Shown here in pieces: positions 1 to 13,092 of a stretch of DNA of 64,000 bases. The notes under the pieces were generated by a model. It ran no database searches. It was not told the DNA's origin and saw only the letters and a program-made list of their open reading frames with translations. The stretch is from contig MCFL01000004.1 of NCBI GenBank assembly GCA_002102555.1, positions 496,001 to 560,000 of the forward strand, in the 5' to 3' direction. This DNA is from Catenaria anguillulae PL171. Lineage: Eukaryota > Blastocladiomycota > Blastocladiomycetes > Blastocladiales > Catenariaceae. Position 1 is the first letter of the stretch. Every line of letters starts with the position of its first letter. The position numbers and the translations under genes were made by a program.

Positions 1-125
1 TTTTCATGTGACACACCTTGCGAACAACTGAGCTAGCCGTTTGCGAAACGACGTGCGATCCAACGTCCTCGAAATGACGTGCGATCTAATGCCCCTTGTT
101 GTTGATCAAAAGCTCCTGTTTATGG

Positions 126-131
126 TAGGTA
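126..131. repeat. Left target-site duplication TAGGTA
   Basis: Direct repeat of TAGGTA abutting the left inverted repeat. The identical copy is at 1195-1200. Confidence 0.7.
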
Positions 132-1194
132 TGGCGTCATTTTTGGGACAAAAGCGATTCAACGATTCTGATGCAACATGAACTTCGATTCAGCAACATC
201 GATTAGCGATTCAACAACATCGATTAACGATTCAGCAACATATTTTAAGAACCTAGTGCCTGCGCTCGCACACTTGCCATACAAAAAGCCCATTTAGATC
301 TCCGATCACAGTCGACAACCAGCGACAACGGTTACCGTGGCCGTGGACTCGCCAAAGTCATCAAGTGCCACTGCCTCGGGACATACTCACAGAGGGCAGA
401 GAGATGAAGGCCTCGGGCGTCGTCAGCAACAGTCACTGTGCTGTACCCGCAGCCGCCAACTGATGCACTGCACTGGCGGATCGGCTGTTGGAACGAGCAG
501 AGGTGAAACGAAGGCGGGATACAACGATTTGCAGCAAGCCATTGGCGGCGAATGGTAGGCCGGGATTGAGCCGAACATGTAGCTTAGGTTGACCATGCCA
601 GTCGGCCGCCGCCCAACGTCCTGACCACCTCTGCCCAACGCCAATAGTGCCCTGGCCGCCTGGCCAGTTACCTCCCTTGGCAACACACGAGGGCGCTGTC
701 GCTAACTGTATTGCCAATACCCATTGCGATACGTATGCGGTGCGATTCGGGAGATCCATTCGGAGGCGCTGCCGCCGCAACACTGTAGGAGACGCCCAAG
801 AGAGTGCGAGTGAGGCGAGGAGAGTAAGCAAGCGTATGTGTAGGACGGCGGGTGTGGAACAATGAGGTGGCAGACAACGATGATAGAGGGGGTCAGTGGA
901 AGGTGGCGGCCGGAATGCTTGGAGCGACGAGTGCGCCGCCGGTGACCGGTGCTCTACGAGTGGAGTGCGGGCGGTAACGAGGGGTCAGCTTTGGCACTGG
1001 GTTTGGCACTGTTTAGCACTGTTGGGGTTTGGAATGCGTTGGCCATGGCCAGGCAGGTGGCGCTGACGAGGGGGCAAGAGCGCCACCAGGTGCCAGGTGG
1101 GTGGGGCGGGGGATGACATTGATTTGTTGCTTGGCAAAATCGTTGAATCGATGAATCGATGTTGCCGATCACTTTTGTCCCAAAAATGACTGCA
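132..1194. mobile_element. Non-autonomous TIR DNA transposon (MITE-like)
   Basis: The two ends are imperfect terminal inverted repeats of about 23 bp, beginning TGGC at the left and TGCA at the right when read inward. They share the identical 19-mer GTCATTTTTGGGACAAAAG. The hexamer TAGGTA lies immediately outside both ends (126-131 and 1195-1200), a perfect 6-bp target-site duplication. Inside each end are sub-terminal copies of CAACATCGATT and GATTCAACGATT, which may be transposase-binding repeats. No reading frame inside resembles a transposase, so it must have been moved in trans. Six-base duplications occur in several superfamilies, and I cannot assign this one. The element lies directly upstream of the ABCA gene. 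Confidence 0.8.
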
Positions 1195-1200
1195 TAGGTA
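1195..1200. repeat. Right target-site duplication TAGGTA
   Basis: Direct repeat of TAGGTA abutting the right inverted repeat, identical to the copy at 126-131. Confidence 0.7.
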
Positions 1201-1353
1201 GGCGCGTATCGTCATTCGTCAACCCTGTGAAATCGAAATCGTCCGTGGTCCTCATAAATATGCATGGCTGGATGCATGCTCCCAAAGCCCCTGAGTAAAC
1301 AATACCACCTCCCGCAATAGAAGCGTTTCTCAGGTTGTCGTCACCGAGCCAAG

Positions 1354-4300
1354 ATGGCGTCGTTCCTTGGTCAAGTTCAAGCCCTCCTTGAAAAGAACTT
1401 TCTCACCTTGTCAAGGTCACCTATCCAGCTCTTTCTCACTCTTTTCGCACCATTTGGAGTTTTATTGGGCTCTGTTTATGCAACCAATGCGCTCTCTGCG
1501 TCGCTTGTGGCCGCGGCCATGGCGTGGCGGGCTCCCGACTTTTCATCGCCACCCATCCATCAAGTAGGCTATGCGAATTGTGCTGGAGGTGGCGTGCTCA
1601 ACGTCTGCAGCGACCGGCCTCGCGTTTACTTTGCTCCAAATGATGCGTACCACACCAAGGTGATGGAGCGCTTCGCATCCGAGAATAGCGTGCGCATGGG
1701 AGTTGATGTGATCCCGCTGCCCACGTTGGACGCCTTGGCCAAGCTGGTCATCGAGAAGCAACCCGCGATTCAAAGGGAATGGCCCACAACGTACGCGGTG
1801 GCGTTTACGACATGGGGTACCGTCGAGACCAGATTCAACCAGTCCACGGGCAAGGAACCGCAGTTCCTGGACACGCCTGTGACGATGGATGCTGCAAGGA
1901 GCAAATTTTTGGCTTCACAGTCGTCAGGAACGTACTACACGATTTCATCGGTTCCCAAGGCCATGTCCATGTCCGGCCCCACTTCCTCGCCTTTATTGGC
2001 AAACATTGTGTACGATGGCGCAACCTTGATCTTCAAGCATGCCTTGGACGCTGCCATTATTCGAACGGTACGAACGTCATCCGAGTCACAGTGAATCTGC
2101 TCTACTTGTGTGCCTCACTGGTCCCGTGTTTTTAAAATATTTTTGAAGCGAGCTGTCATGGAGGGGCGGACTCCGCCCTCCTTGAACATTACCATGTCGC
2201 ACTATGCAATTCCCGCCACTGCAACAGCAAGCGCGAACCCATATTCCTCGCGTGACAACAATGCCGACGCTCAAGCTAGTGCAAACCGACTCGCGAGTTC
2301 ATTCGTCTCCAGTTTTATTCTGTTTGGCTTTTGCCCCATGACTCTCACGCTAGCTCTTATGGTCAGCAATGAAAGTACGCTGCGTCCATTTTTTGACGAG
2401 AAGCAGAACTGATTAACTAATGATTCGAGCGTGCAGAGCACAAGGGCATGTTGGGCAACTTGCGGAAACTCGGGATGAGCGAAATCGCGTACTGGACAGC
2501 CATGCTTTTTACTGTCGCGATCGTTGGCGGCGCGGCCAGCGCCATCGCTTTACTTGCCATTCCAGCGTTCCCACCTGGTTTTGTCATGCACAACTGGCAT
2601 CCAAGCGTCACGTTTGGCGTTCTCTTCATCCTCGCGTTTCACCTCGTGTCCTTGGCTCTTGTCATCGTATCTTTGTTCGCAGGACCGTACTCGACCAACA
2701 TCTTCCTCGGTTTCTATTGCTTCATCGGGATTCTCGGCACCAGCTTAATGGGCTCCATGGAATCGACTGGTCTGAACGTGTACCTACTTGTGTTTTGGGA
2801 CACGGCGCTCGGATACGGCCTCGCCTTGCTCCCCATGTTTTCCTATGGAAAGGCTCATTCCGAGCTGACGCAAGCGGCTCTTAAGCAACCAAATTCCACC
2901 ATTACCTGGACCGATTCGGCCATGACGGTCATGCGCAATGTGACGGTCATGTCGTACGATTACCAAAGCAGCACATACAAGTACAACAACATCATTGGCC
3001 CAACCACGCGTGACTCTTTACTCCTCATGCTCTTGATTGGGTCTTGCTCGTATGCCGTGTGCATTTACGCGAATCAAGTCTTTGGCGGTGCCCAACCCTT
3101 GTGGTTCCCATTGTTGCCGTCATATTGGGGAATTGAGTCGGGCAATGCAACCAACCCAATCCACACTAGGGCACGCGAAAACAAGTCTCTGATTGTCGAT
3201 TCTTTGCAAAAGACGTTTACCACGTTCAAGTTTTGTGGCTGTCAGCGGCGCAAGGTCAAGGCCGTCAAGCACGTCTCCTTCGAGGTGCGGCAAGGAAGGG
3301 TTCTCAGCCTTTTGGGTGTGAATGGAGCGGGTAAGTCAACCACAATCAACATGGTCTCGGGTCTCATCAGGCCAAACCAAGGCACAGTTTCTTGTTTTGG
3401 GACAAGCAACATGGGCAAGATCCAACAAAACATCGGAGTGGTCCCGCAGAGCGACATCACTTGGCCAGAGTTGACGGCAGGAGACCATGTTCGGTTGTAT
3501 GCGAGAATGAGGGGCGTGCACATGAAGGGCACGTCCATGCGCGAGTACACCCTCAATCAACTCAAGCGAGTGGGTTTGGAGGACAACATTGACACCCAAG
3601 TGTCCAAGTTTTCTGGCGGGATGCGTCGTCGGCTCTGTGTGCTTCTCTGTGCCGTTGGCGAGCCGCCAGTTTGCATTTTGGGTACGTTCCCCGTTTGCTA
3701 AGTAGAGATCGGGTCGCAGCTCGAAGACAACTCCTGACATGATCTCATGACGTAACATCACCGCTGGAAAACTTAAGACGAGCCCTCGGCAAGTCTTGAT
3801 CCAATTAACCGCCTCAAAGTCCATCAATTCATCATGTCACTCAAGTCGCACGCCGCTGTCATTCTGACCACGCACCTGCTCGCTGAAGCGGACCAGCTTG
3901 GAGACACAATTTGCATTATTGATGGCGGTGAAGTGCGCGCCGCAGGCACGTCGTTGGCTCTCAAGCGGCAGTATGCCCCCGTTTACGAAGTGACCCTGCT
4001 GTCGCAAGCGGGTGTGTCTCTTAGCCAGCTACAACCAGTTATTGAGACGTACTCCCCAAAAGCGACTATTGTTCAACGATCCACCGAAATGTATGCGCTG
4101 ACAATTCCACGGGACGAGGGTATGGCGAGCCTGCTCCGCTTTCTTCAATCAAGCGATCCAACGCGAGTCAAGTTGATTCGTGAGGTGCGTTGACGCTTTG
4201 TGACTGTCCGTCCATGTGCTCTCATTGACTGACACTTGTGCTGAAAAATCATGTGCAGTTTGAAGTATCAAATTCCAGCTTGGAGCAAGTATTTCTCAAT

Positions 4301-7300
4301 GTCTCCCAACAGGCTCAGGCAGAGCGCATAGCGGCAGCAGTCGCCGATGGAACAGCGGGCAACTCGGGCGACACTGAGGGTTTCGAAATGCCGTCCTTTC
4401 CTGCTCGGCAATCGTTCTTCAAGCATGTCGCGGCCGTTTTTCTTAAAGACTGGACCTTTCAGTTCAAGCAATTCAAAACCACGGTTGCAATCTTCTTCCT
4501 TTCATGCTCCCTGCTCATCGTGATGGTGTACATGCTCGGGTTCATGCAGCTGGAGGAGCTCTGTCCAGCTGGCCATCAAGTCCTCGATGCGTCGACCGGT
4601 ATGCGGTTGCGTCCATACAGCAGCCAACAGCCTCGCACGTGCAACTTGAGCTTTATTAGCGACCGTGTCAAGCGGTCTTGGGGTGTATGTGCGCCAGGCT
4701 CACCGCTGGGCTGCTTGATTGGCGACTACGTGCTCCCTTCAAGCATGGTTAAGCAATCCTTGGCGCAATCAAGTGACCCTTGGTCACCCACTATACAAGA
4801 ACCGGCAACGCAGCTCTCTCAAAGCGCCAGATTCCTTTTTCGCGACCCGACTCAAGCACGTGAGAGCCTCTTGATGTGGACCCAACCTCGTCGCAACTTG
4901 TCCGCGGACGCGGTCAATATCCCCGGCGACTATTCTTCTTGGTCGCCTTCCGCGGGTTCCGCTAGTTCCATGTTTTCTCAGTGGCCTCGTTGGCCCGTGC
5001 AAGTACTCACAACGGCAAACGACCCAGCGGCAGATGTCCGCGACACAATCAGGACATTGACGAGCACACCTCAACTTTCCTTACCTGCAGCGTGTGTTCC
5101 CTTGCAGCCGTGGACATGGGGCTCGCAGCAGAACTTTGTGCACAACTCGACCAATATCGTCCAAAACATCATGTCCGGACTTCCCGAATATGGCATTTCC
5201 ATCGAGCAGTTCACACCAACCGCATCCGAGCTCCACATTTCCACTGCGCCGGGTGGATCGTACCTGGGCCAAGAAGCGTCCCGAACGACACTCAAGTTTT
5301 ATTCAGCGACTTCTGACGGTCGGAATTGTACGTTTGTTCAATACCGGCAGCTGCGTGCGCCGGGCGAAGCTCTGAGATACAACATCAGCAATCGAGTATT
5401 GCGGCCAGACATTGCTGGCATGTACTGGTCGGAAATCGACTATGAAGGTGACAGCAATCATGTCGAACTGCTTCATTCAATTGCAAACGCACAGCTGCGC
5501 AGAACTTTGGGCTCGCAAGAGAGCATCTTTGGGTCCATTAACACGTTGCCATCGATTCCTGGGCCAGAGCTGCTGGTTGTGCTCCCGCTTTTCTTGATCC
5601 CCTCCGCCATATATGTTCTCTTTATCGCATACCTTCAAGTCCCGTTCTACGAAAAAGAATTCAACTTGATCGACTTTTATCGAATCAATGGGCTCTCGAC
5701 CTCGGCGACCTGGATCGGACACTACCTCTTTTCATTTTCGCTGTCAATTCCCATTGTAGCGGCAGCTGTCGTCATCACAGCGATCTATGTCCCAACCATT
5801 GCCGTTGGCTCTTTCATCTTTATTTCGCTCGTTGCCATTCATGGCGCCATTTGCATGGCCTTCTTTCTCGCGGGTATCATTCAATCCACGACCATGGCGC
5901 GCCTCATCTCGTTCTTGTTTCCGGCTATTGCTGGAGCGCTCTCTTCAACGTTGGTGCTGTTTTCCAGCGCGCCCTTACCTGGCATCGCTGGACTATTCCC
6001 GCCGCTCGCATTTGCTCGCAACATGTATCAGCTCACTTTTGGCGGTGGAATTGACGCAAGCTTGATTGTTGTGGCGATTTTTGCCGGCCTTGTGTACTTG
6101 GGCATTGCCGTGCTGCTGTTCAATGTGACCGACATGTCCCCGCTTGTCATTGTGTCCAACTGGTTCTATCGAGTCAAGGCCAAGTACATGAAGCAGCGGA
6201 AATCGGCCATCAAGGTGTCTCATGGAGCAACGGCAGATGCTTTGGTTGAGGTCGGCGCGACTGTGGCCGTGAAAGATCCGAGCATGAATCGCGAAGTAAG
6301 CACGGCGACTCAAGAGCAAGGTGGATCGCTCTCGACCGAGTCTGGCGTCCACGTCGTCAACGTGACCAAGTCGTTTGGGCCTACCAATGTGTTGAAAGGT
6401 GTCAGCATGTCGGTGACAAAGGGCACCACGTTTGGCCTGCTGGGACCCAATGGATCGGGCAAGACGACGCTCATCAACATCTTGACTGGCGTCTCGCGCC
6501 CAAACTCAGGGCAAGCGTGGGTCGCAGGGACATTGTCGACCTCGCGTGGACTGTCCCAAGTGCTCAGTGTTTGCCCGCAGGCAGACTTGGTACTCGGTGA
6601 TTTGACTGTGGAGGAAAACTTGCGCTTTTTCGCCCGGATGCGGGGCACACCACTATTTGGCACTGTACTCGACAACGTCGTCAAGCATACAGCCAAAAAT
6701 GTTGGCCTTGCAGACGCCATGGACAGGTCAGCAAGTCAACTGTCGGGCGGAATGCGTAGGCGACTGGCGTTAGGGATTGCAGTTGTCGGCGGCCCAAAAG
6801 TGATGTTGTGCGGTACGTTTAGCGAACGATGCAGAATGCGGCGTTGTCTGTCGGCTCACTGTTTCCTTCACGATGAAACCAAACCTTATCCAGACGAAGT
6901 GTCGGCCGGCCTTGATGCAGGCAATCGCATCGCCATTTGGCGCCTGCTGGGCAAGATTCGCGAGGCCGAAGATCCGCCGACGATTATTATCACTACGCAT
7001 TTCAGTACGTTGCCTCTTCAGACATGAATCCAACGACGATGGAAACATGTGCAGATTATCTTACAGTTCAACCTTGTTTCTCAATAGTGAACGAGGCCGA
7101 AGCGCTTTGCTCCCGGATCGGCATTCTCGCAGGTGGCAAGATGCGTGTCATGGGCAACCAAGTTGCCTTGCGTGCCAAGTATGGCCAAGGGTACACACTT
7201 AACATGCAAGTGCCTGTTTCAGCCCCGGGTACCGCTCGGGACAAACCCATTTCGATCGACCAGGTCGCACAGGAAGCTGAAACCGCGGGAATGGATGCCA

Positions 7301-7668
7301 TCGTGAATGAGCTCAAGAGTCACTTGAATTTGGACCTGACCGCCGAGCATGAGCAATTCACTGGTCAAGCTGGGCAACGCGCGTGTGGTGGTCAGTTCAA
7401 CACAGAGTCTGGGCAGTGGGAATGGGAGGTTCGCGTCAAGGTTCGGCTGCCGGCTGCGTGTGACTTGGCTAGTACGTTCTTGCTCTTCCTACATTTGGTG
7501 GGTGACATTGTGCCGTAGTGACACTTACCATTCATGAACCCTTTTCATCATGCAGCCGTGTTTGAGCTCATGTCGTATGCGCCGCGCGGCGTTCAAGATT
7601 GGGGTATTGTTCACTCATCGCTCGAAGACGTTTTCGTTAAGGTGGCGACTCAGCAATACCCTTCTTGA
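1354..7668 (+). CDS. Full-size ABC transporter, subfamily A
   Basis: Membrane ATPase of the ABCA family, whose members move or flip lipids. Eight exons fit: 1354-2067, 2149-2374, 2437-3681, 3778-4184, 4259-6812, 6894-7004, 7088-7471 and 7556-7668; all join in frame with GT/AG borders. The order is TMD1-NBD1-TMD2-NBD2. NBD1 has Walker A GVNGAGKST, signature FSGGMRRRL and a Walker B/D-loop ILDEPSASLD that only appears once the 3682-3777 intron is removed. NBD2 has GPNGSGKTT, LSGGMRRRLAL and DEVSAGLD, again split by an intron. Large hydrophilic loops follow the first membrane segment of each half, as in ABCA proteins, and the internal and C-terminal SSLEQVFL/SSLEDVFV repeats are typical of the family. 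Both ATPase sites look intact. The substrate cannot be read from sequence. The start is the first ATG of the open frame, in the context CCAAGATGG. Confidence 0.93.
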
Positions 7669-7960
7669 AAGATTGAGGCAACGGGTAAGCTGCATGGGAT
7701 AGTTGTTGGTCAATTTCTTGTTTTCTGCTTGTCTTCATGGCGTTCTTATCGACTAGATTTTAAAATGCAACAGGTGCTCGTCGAAAGGAACTTTGCCCAT
7801 GCTGGTATACAACGAATCAGACTCGGCTGACGTGCTGGAGATGGCGGAAATGAAGTATCACATTGCGCTCACCTTTATGCTTGTGTACAAGTATACAAAC
7901 TACTTTCAAAAGCAGGTGTCGAACCAAAAAGGAGATTGGCAACACAATGTATCCTGTGCA

Positions 7961-10900
7961 TCATCCGTCCCCAACATCCTGTTTTCCCGCCCGGTTCTTA
8001 GCACTCTCCAGTTCCTTCCTCAAGCGCTCATTCTCGCTCCGCAGCTGCTCATTTTCTCGCAACAGGTGGGTCAGGCCGAGCTGCAACGCCCCGAGCGTGT
8101 CGAGTAGGGCGTGTCCGCCAGCAGCGCCGGAAATGGCAGGCCCAACGACGCTCGTAGGCGATAGCACGCCTTGGTCTTGAGCAGATACGGAGATCGTTGG
8201 TGCTGCTGAGGCTGGCAGTTCGGCGCGTGGTGGTGGCTGTGTTTGCTGGGAAGCAGCCGCCGCTGCGGCCGCAGCGGCGGCGGCCGCTTGCTGCTGCTGT
8301 TGAGCACGAGCGCTAGGAAGGAGGAAGGATGCGGGGTTGGATACACATTTTCACAGACATGGCATGAGACGACAAAACACGGCAGACGTACCGAACACCA
8401 ATCCGATCCGCAACCGACGACAGCAACGAAAAAGTCATCTCGTGCCTCTTGAGCAACACGTCAACATCCCTCCCGCTGAGGGTTCCCAATGCACCGGCAC
8501 TTGCACCCATGCTCGGTGTTGTCGATCCACTCGCACTCGCGCCTGTCCCAGTCTGCACATGCAACTGCTGCTGACCGGCCTGTGCCTGTCCCGCGGCAGC
8601 AGCCGTTGCCGCATTCATCAATGCCGTGACTACCGGCGATTGCCCGACACCCACGCCAGCCCCCGCGGCCGCGGCAGCTGGATTGACCGACTCGCGCCGG
8701 AGCGCACTCGTACTGATACCCGTCGTCATACTGGCTTGCCTCGACAGTCCCGTCTGCGGACTCGCACCACCCGATGGCGGCAGCATGACACTAGTTCCAG
8801 TCCCTGTGCTCGGCCCGCCGCCGCCCATCTCACCGCCCAAGCCCACGCCCACGCCCTCGCCTGCGCCGGCCGTGGCCGATCCCGGAGCGGACGATGGGGC
8901 AGATGTGGACGACGCAACGCTCACCTCGAACCGGCCGCGGCGCTGTAACGTTGCGGGCCCAGGAGTTGGCACACCTGCACTTGTGTTGACGCCGTCCGAG
9001 TACAGCGACACGGACGATCCAGACACGGGCGTGACACCCGTGGTGGCCGTGGACAAAGGCGAGCCCGAGTTGGAGTTGGACGCGTGTGCATGCTGCTGCT
9101 GCTGCTGCTGCTGCGGCTGTGGCTGAGTCTGTGACCGTTGAACAGGGCCAGGTCCGGCCGTGGCGCTTGCGGGCGAGGCGGATGCCGAATTGGAGACAAG
9201 TGCGGGTTGGCTGGACGAAACGGCAAACCGTCCGCGCCGAGATTCGCTGGTCGTGGTCCCTGCCGAGGCACCTGGGGGCAGTGGACTGCCTGGTGCTGGC
9301 AGCGGGTTGGCGTGAACGGGCGGGTTGGGGGCGTGCGCGAATGCGGATGCGGATGCGCTCTGTTCGCCGCCACCTGTGACATCAATGCCGAGTCCAACAA
9401 CGCCTGTGTTCGAGCCTGATGCGCTGACAGTTGCCGATGCAAGGACGGGCGTACTGGTTGGCGACAAGTTGGCGGGCGACTCAACGTACCCGGTACCCGC
9501 TGGTGCGCCAACTTGAAATTGGACCATGGGCGACGGCGCCTCGCCTGACTCGTCGTCGTCCTCATTGACCGACTCTGAAAAGTCCCACGACACGGGTACC
9601 CTGTTGGCTGCAGCTCCAGGTCCGCTGGTGGGCGACTTGATGGCACCCATCGGCCGCACCGCACTCAGGTTCCTTGCCTTTGCCCTGTCGGCCAGCGGCG
9701 GGAGGCCACTCAGCAAGTGGCCCACAAGCGACCCCGGCTTTTTCGCATTCTTGAAGAAGGAATGTGATGCAAGCTTTTCGGCTGACGGCCGAAGTGTCGG
9801 GTCCTTTTGCAGGCACAGGGCAGCGAGGTCGCGAGCGGATTTGGAGTACTTGTACTTTGTGGCATCGAGATCAAGTGTTGGCGGATTGTTTGACAGGGTG
9901 AGCATGAGGACTTTGACAGGCGGGTACTTTGCGAGCGGTGCGCGGCCAGTCGCCATTTCAATCAAGGTGATGCCAAACGACCAAATGTCGGCGTGGAAGT
10001 CGTAGGCAGACTGTTCCATGACTTCTGGCTGCGCGATTCGTACATGTACAGTGAGCGAAAAACATAAAGGAGGTTAGTCGAAAAGCAAAGGAGGGAGCAA
10101 CGTACCGCCATCCAACATGGGGTGCCCACAAATGTCTTCCTGGTCGCCTTGCGATCAGCGGCCTCCAAACTAGCCGTGACCCCCAAGTCGGCCAAAACAG
10201 CCGTTCCATCTGAATCAATCAAGACATTGCCCGCTTTCACGTCTCGGTGAATGTGCTTGTTCTTGTGCAAATAGTCCAACCCTTGGAGCACCTGCTTCAA
10301 GATGGTTGCCACCGACACCTCGTCCAACCCCTCGGGAAATGCATACTTCATTATGTCGAGTACCGACCCGGCAGCGAGAAATGGGGTCACGATGAAGAGT
10401 TTGGAATCGGCAACAAAGGCGGCGTGGACAGGAGCACGTTTGGGTGTTTGCAGAGTGCCATGACTTGAGTTTCTTTCTGTCATCCAGTGAACAAGTCAGT
10501 GTCAACAATTCCCAGGGATGGAGGCGAGGTTGACGTACTCGCAGCTCTTCAATCTGGTCGCGTGCAAACATGTCCAAATCAATCACCTTAACGGCCACCC
10601 TCCGCCGCGTCGGCTTGTACAGTGCCGAGTACACGCTGGCCGATGATCCAATCCCAACAATTGCGTCCAAATCATAATCGTCAGCAAGTGTTGAACACCG
10701 TGATCGTCCAAATCGCCCTGAGCGGCTGCGCCGGGGGATAATGGTACACCGACGGTGCTTTGCTGGCTGAGTGTGAATCGAGGCAGATGATGACCCAAGG
10801 TTACCAATCGATTTCATCCATCCGCTGCCGTCACGGGTGGATTTGGCAGACGATGTTGGTGGTGCTTGCGCAAGCGGAAGCGATTGCTGGCTGAGACTTG

Positions 10901-11399
10901 TGGTCAGTGGCCTGCCAGACGTGCCCGTGCTGGGCGATCCGCTGATGCCAGCGGGAATGCCCTGCGATTGCAAAGGGGATGGAATGGAAGACATGGTCAT
11001 ACGCCGTGGGATGTGACTCGTGTTGCCCGCTGACGTCGAGGATGTTGAGGTAGATGGGGGAGCAATTCCGGCAGCGGCAGATGCATCTTGGTGTTTCGGC
11101 TGTGCTGCTGCGCTTGCTGCTGTTGCTGTTGTTGCGGGAGTGGGTGCAGATGCGGTCGAGTTTGTTGTGGACGTGGACTCGGATCGCGGGAGAAAGAGGG
11201 CGCCGACGGATGCAGAGTTGACGACCCGACCGGCGACAACCACATTGTTGCCAGAATTAGTGTTGGCAAGTGGTGCGGGTGCTGCGCCGCCACCGCCACC
11301 GCTCGCGTTGGGTGACGAGCCCTTGGTCGGGCCTGCAGACTCAGAGACCAGAGAGTCATTGGATGCATTGGCAGACGGCACTTCGGCAATGGTGGTCAT
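7961..11399 (-). CDS. SPAK/OSR1-like Ste20-family protein kinase with long disordered tail
   Basis: Serine/threonine kinase of the germinal-centre VI (SPAK/OSR1/FRAY) type. Exons are about 10539-11399, 10106-10476, 8392-10028 and 7961-8312. An S/T/A-rich N-terminal extension of about 250 residues precedes the kinase domain, which shows [14 protein letters not shown] (glycine loop), VAVKVID (catalytic Lys), [16 protein letters not shown] in place of DFG, and GTPCWMAPEVM. The DFG to DLG change is tolerated in this family. About 500 low-complexity residues with a polyglutamine tract follow, then a short leucine-zipper-like coiled coil ([19 protein letters not shown]) at the C-terminus. One base appears missing near 10437, between KHPNVL and PVHAAFV, in a C-run; the frame is lost there and resumes exactly as the family predicts. 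An alternative upstream ATG lies at 11639. The gene converges on ABCA with a 292-bp gap. Confidence 0.85.
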
Positions 11400-13092
11400 G
11401 ATGTTTTGCAGGCGGGGGTCGAGGCAGTGACTGTGGCAGTGATGATGGGTGGCAAGGCTGCGGTCGGAGGTGGTGGGTGGCACGTTGGGTGGCCGTGAAT
11501 GTGATCCAGCGACAATGGCGGGGAGGGGCGGCGGTGACGATGGTGGCGAGGGCAATGGGTGCGCTGGCGCGCGAGTCGGCGATTGCAGCGGGTGCGGAAC
11601 TGGAAGCGTTGATGGAATCGCATTGGCAGGCTGCTTCATGGCCACAAATTTCAAGTTAGGTAGGAATTTGCAATATTAATTGTGCTTTTGTGATTAGAAT
11701 AAATTGGTGTAAACTCTCCGATTTGTCGCGTTAAATTGTTCGTGGAGCAGGCAATGTTCGACAGGAACGAGGGTAAGTAGCCTTGACCTTGGCGCCGAGA
11801 GTCTTGACAAGGGCGACGTTTTGTTGACAACTGCCAGCTGGCAGTGTGGGATTTTCTTGTAGCGATAGTGCCAACGCTAACGCTCGCGCTGGCGGAAGCG
11901 ACGCAAGCAAGGGAAAGGGTGGCTGGATGGATTGTCCTCCAAGACGCTGCCCTCGTTTAGAAGGCAGATCCAGAAGCAAGGCCTTAGCTCGGTGTATCGA
12001 GGCGAAGTAGCATTCATGCATGCGAAGTAGGCTTCAACTCGTGATACACTTCGCTTGTATATATTGCTCTTGTGACGTGTTTGCGGGAGCAGGGTTTTCA
12101 AGTTCGTTGTCGGATCAACTTAACAAATATTGCTTCCCCAGATCAGAAAACACACTGCAGTGGGAGTGTTTGCATGTCCGGGTGTAAGTAAGTATGTATG
12201 CACAAAGATGCATTGGACAGTCAATTGCAAGTGCAGTCCTGCTTTTATGTCATCGCGGCACGGGGGCGTTCATGAATTGAGTCCTCATCAAGGTCAACAA
12301 AAATTCTGTAAAAAACTGCAATGCCTTGCGATCAATTGCTAGCATGGAGATGGGTAATGTAGCGAGTCCCGTCGATGAAGAAAGGTCCGGGCACGAGGTC
12401 GCCAATCAATTCTGGGCTGGTGATTTCCGACTTTGTGCATTTCGACATTTTCACCTTCTGTTCATTTGTTCTGAGATTTTGCATCCTGATCAATCACAGA
12501 ACGGACCTGGCGTTTCCGTCTCGCTGCTTCTCTCACCTCCCAGGCTCCCACCCCTCTTACGCTCGGCCTCGACCGGGACGTGCGAGCTCTAATGGGGACA
12601 CACAGCCTGCCCTGGCCCGTCATCTTGACACCAAGCCACGTGATGCGCCAACGCTCACGTCCATGTCCTCGTACATAGCTGCTTTCAGCGTTTCTGGTGA
12701 AGTTTTCGGCCGAAAGCGAGAGGGAGCAATCGGCGTTTATGTGCTGTAGATTGAATGCAATAGGCATTGCAGAAGATACCGCCTCTCGGTGTTTGGGGGC
12801 TGTGGCGGGCGACAATCCGACGATGACTATCCGATGGACAAGTCAATGCGGCTGCATGTGACAATGGTCGAGGTATGACCTAAACAGAAATAGACGTATG
12901 CAGTCCACGGCAATCATGCTGCCCATGGAACACCCGCCCCTCTTGCCCAGATAACTTCAACGCCCTCGGCAACGTCATTCGCTGTCTGTCTACTCGCAAC
13001 TCCAGGCTTTTCCGCCCGTGATCTTCGCCAGTCTGTCCTGCTTGCCTGGCCCCCAGAACCGCTGATTGTGGCCCCGCTCGCCAACACACACT
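11400..13092. other. Gene-free divergent intergenic region
   Basis: About 1.7 kb between the starts of the OSR1-like kinase and SAC3. It holds only short open frames without recognisable motifs or convincing coding continuity. It probably contains both promoters and 5' leaders. No RNA gene, long repeat or transposon ends were seen. Confidence 0.5.
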
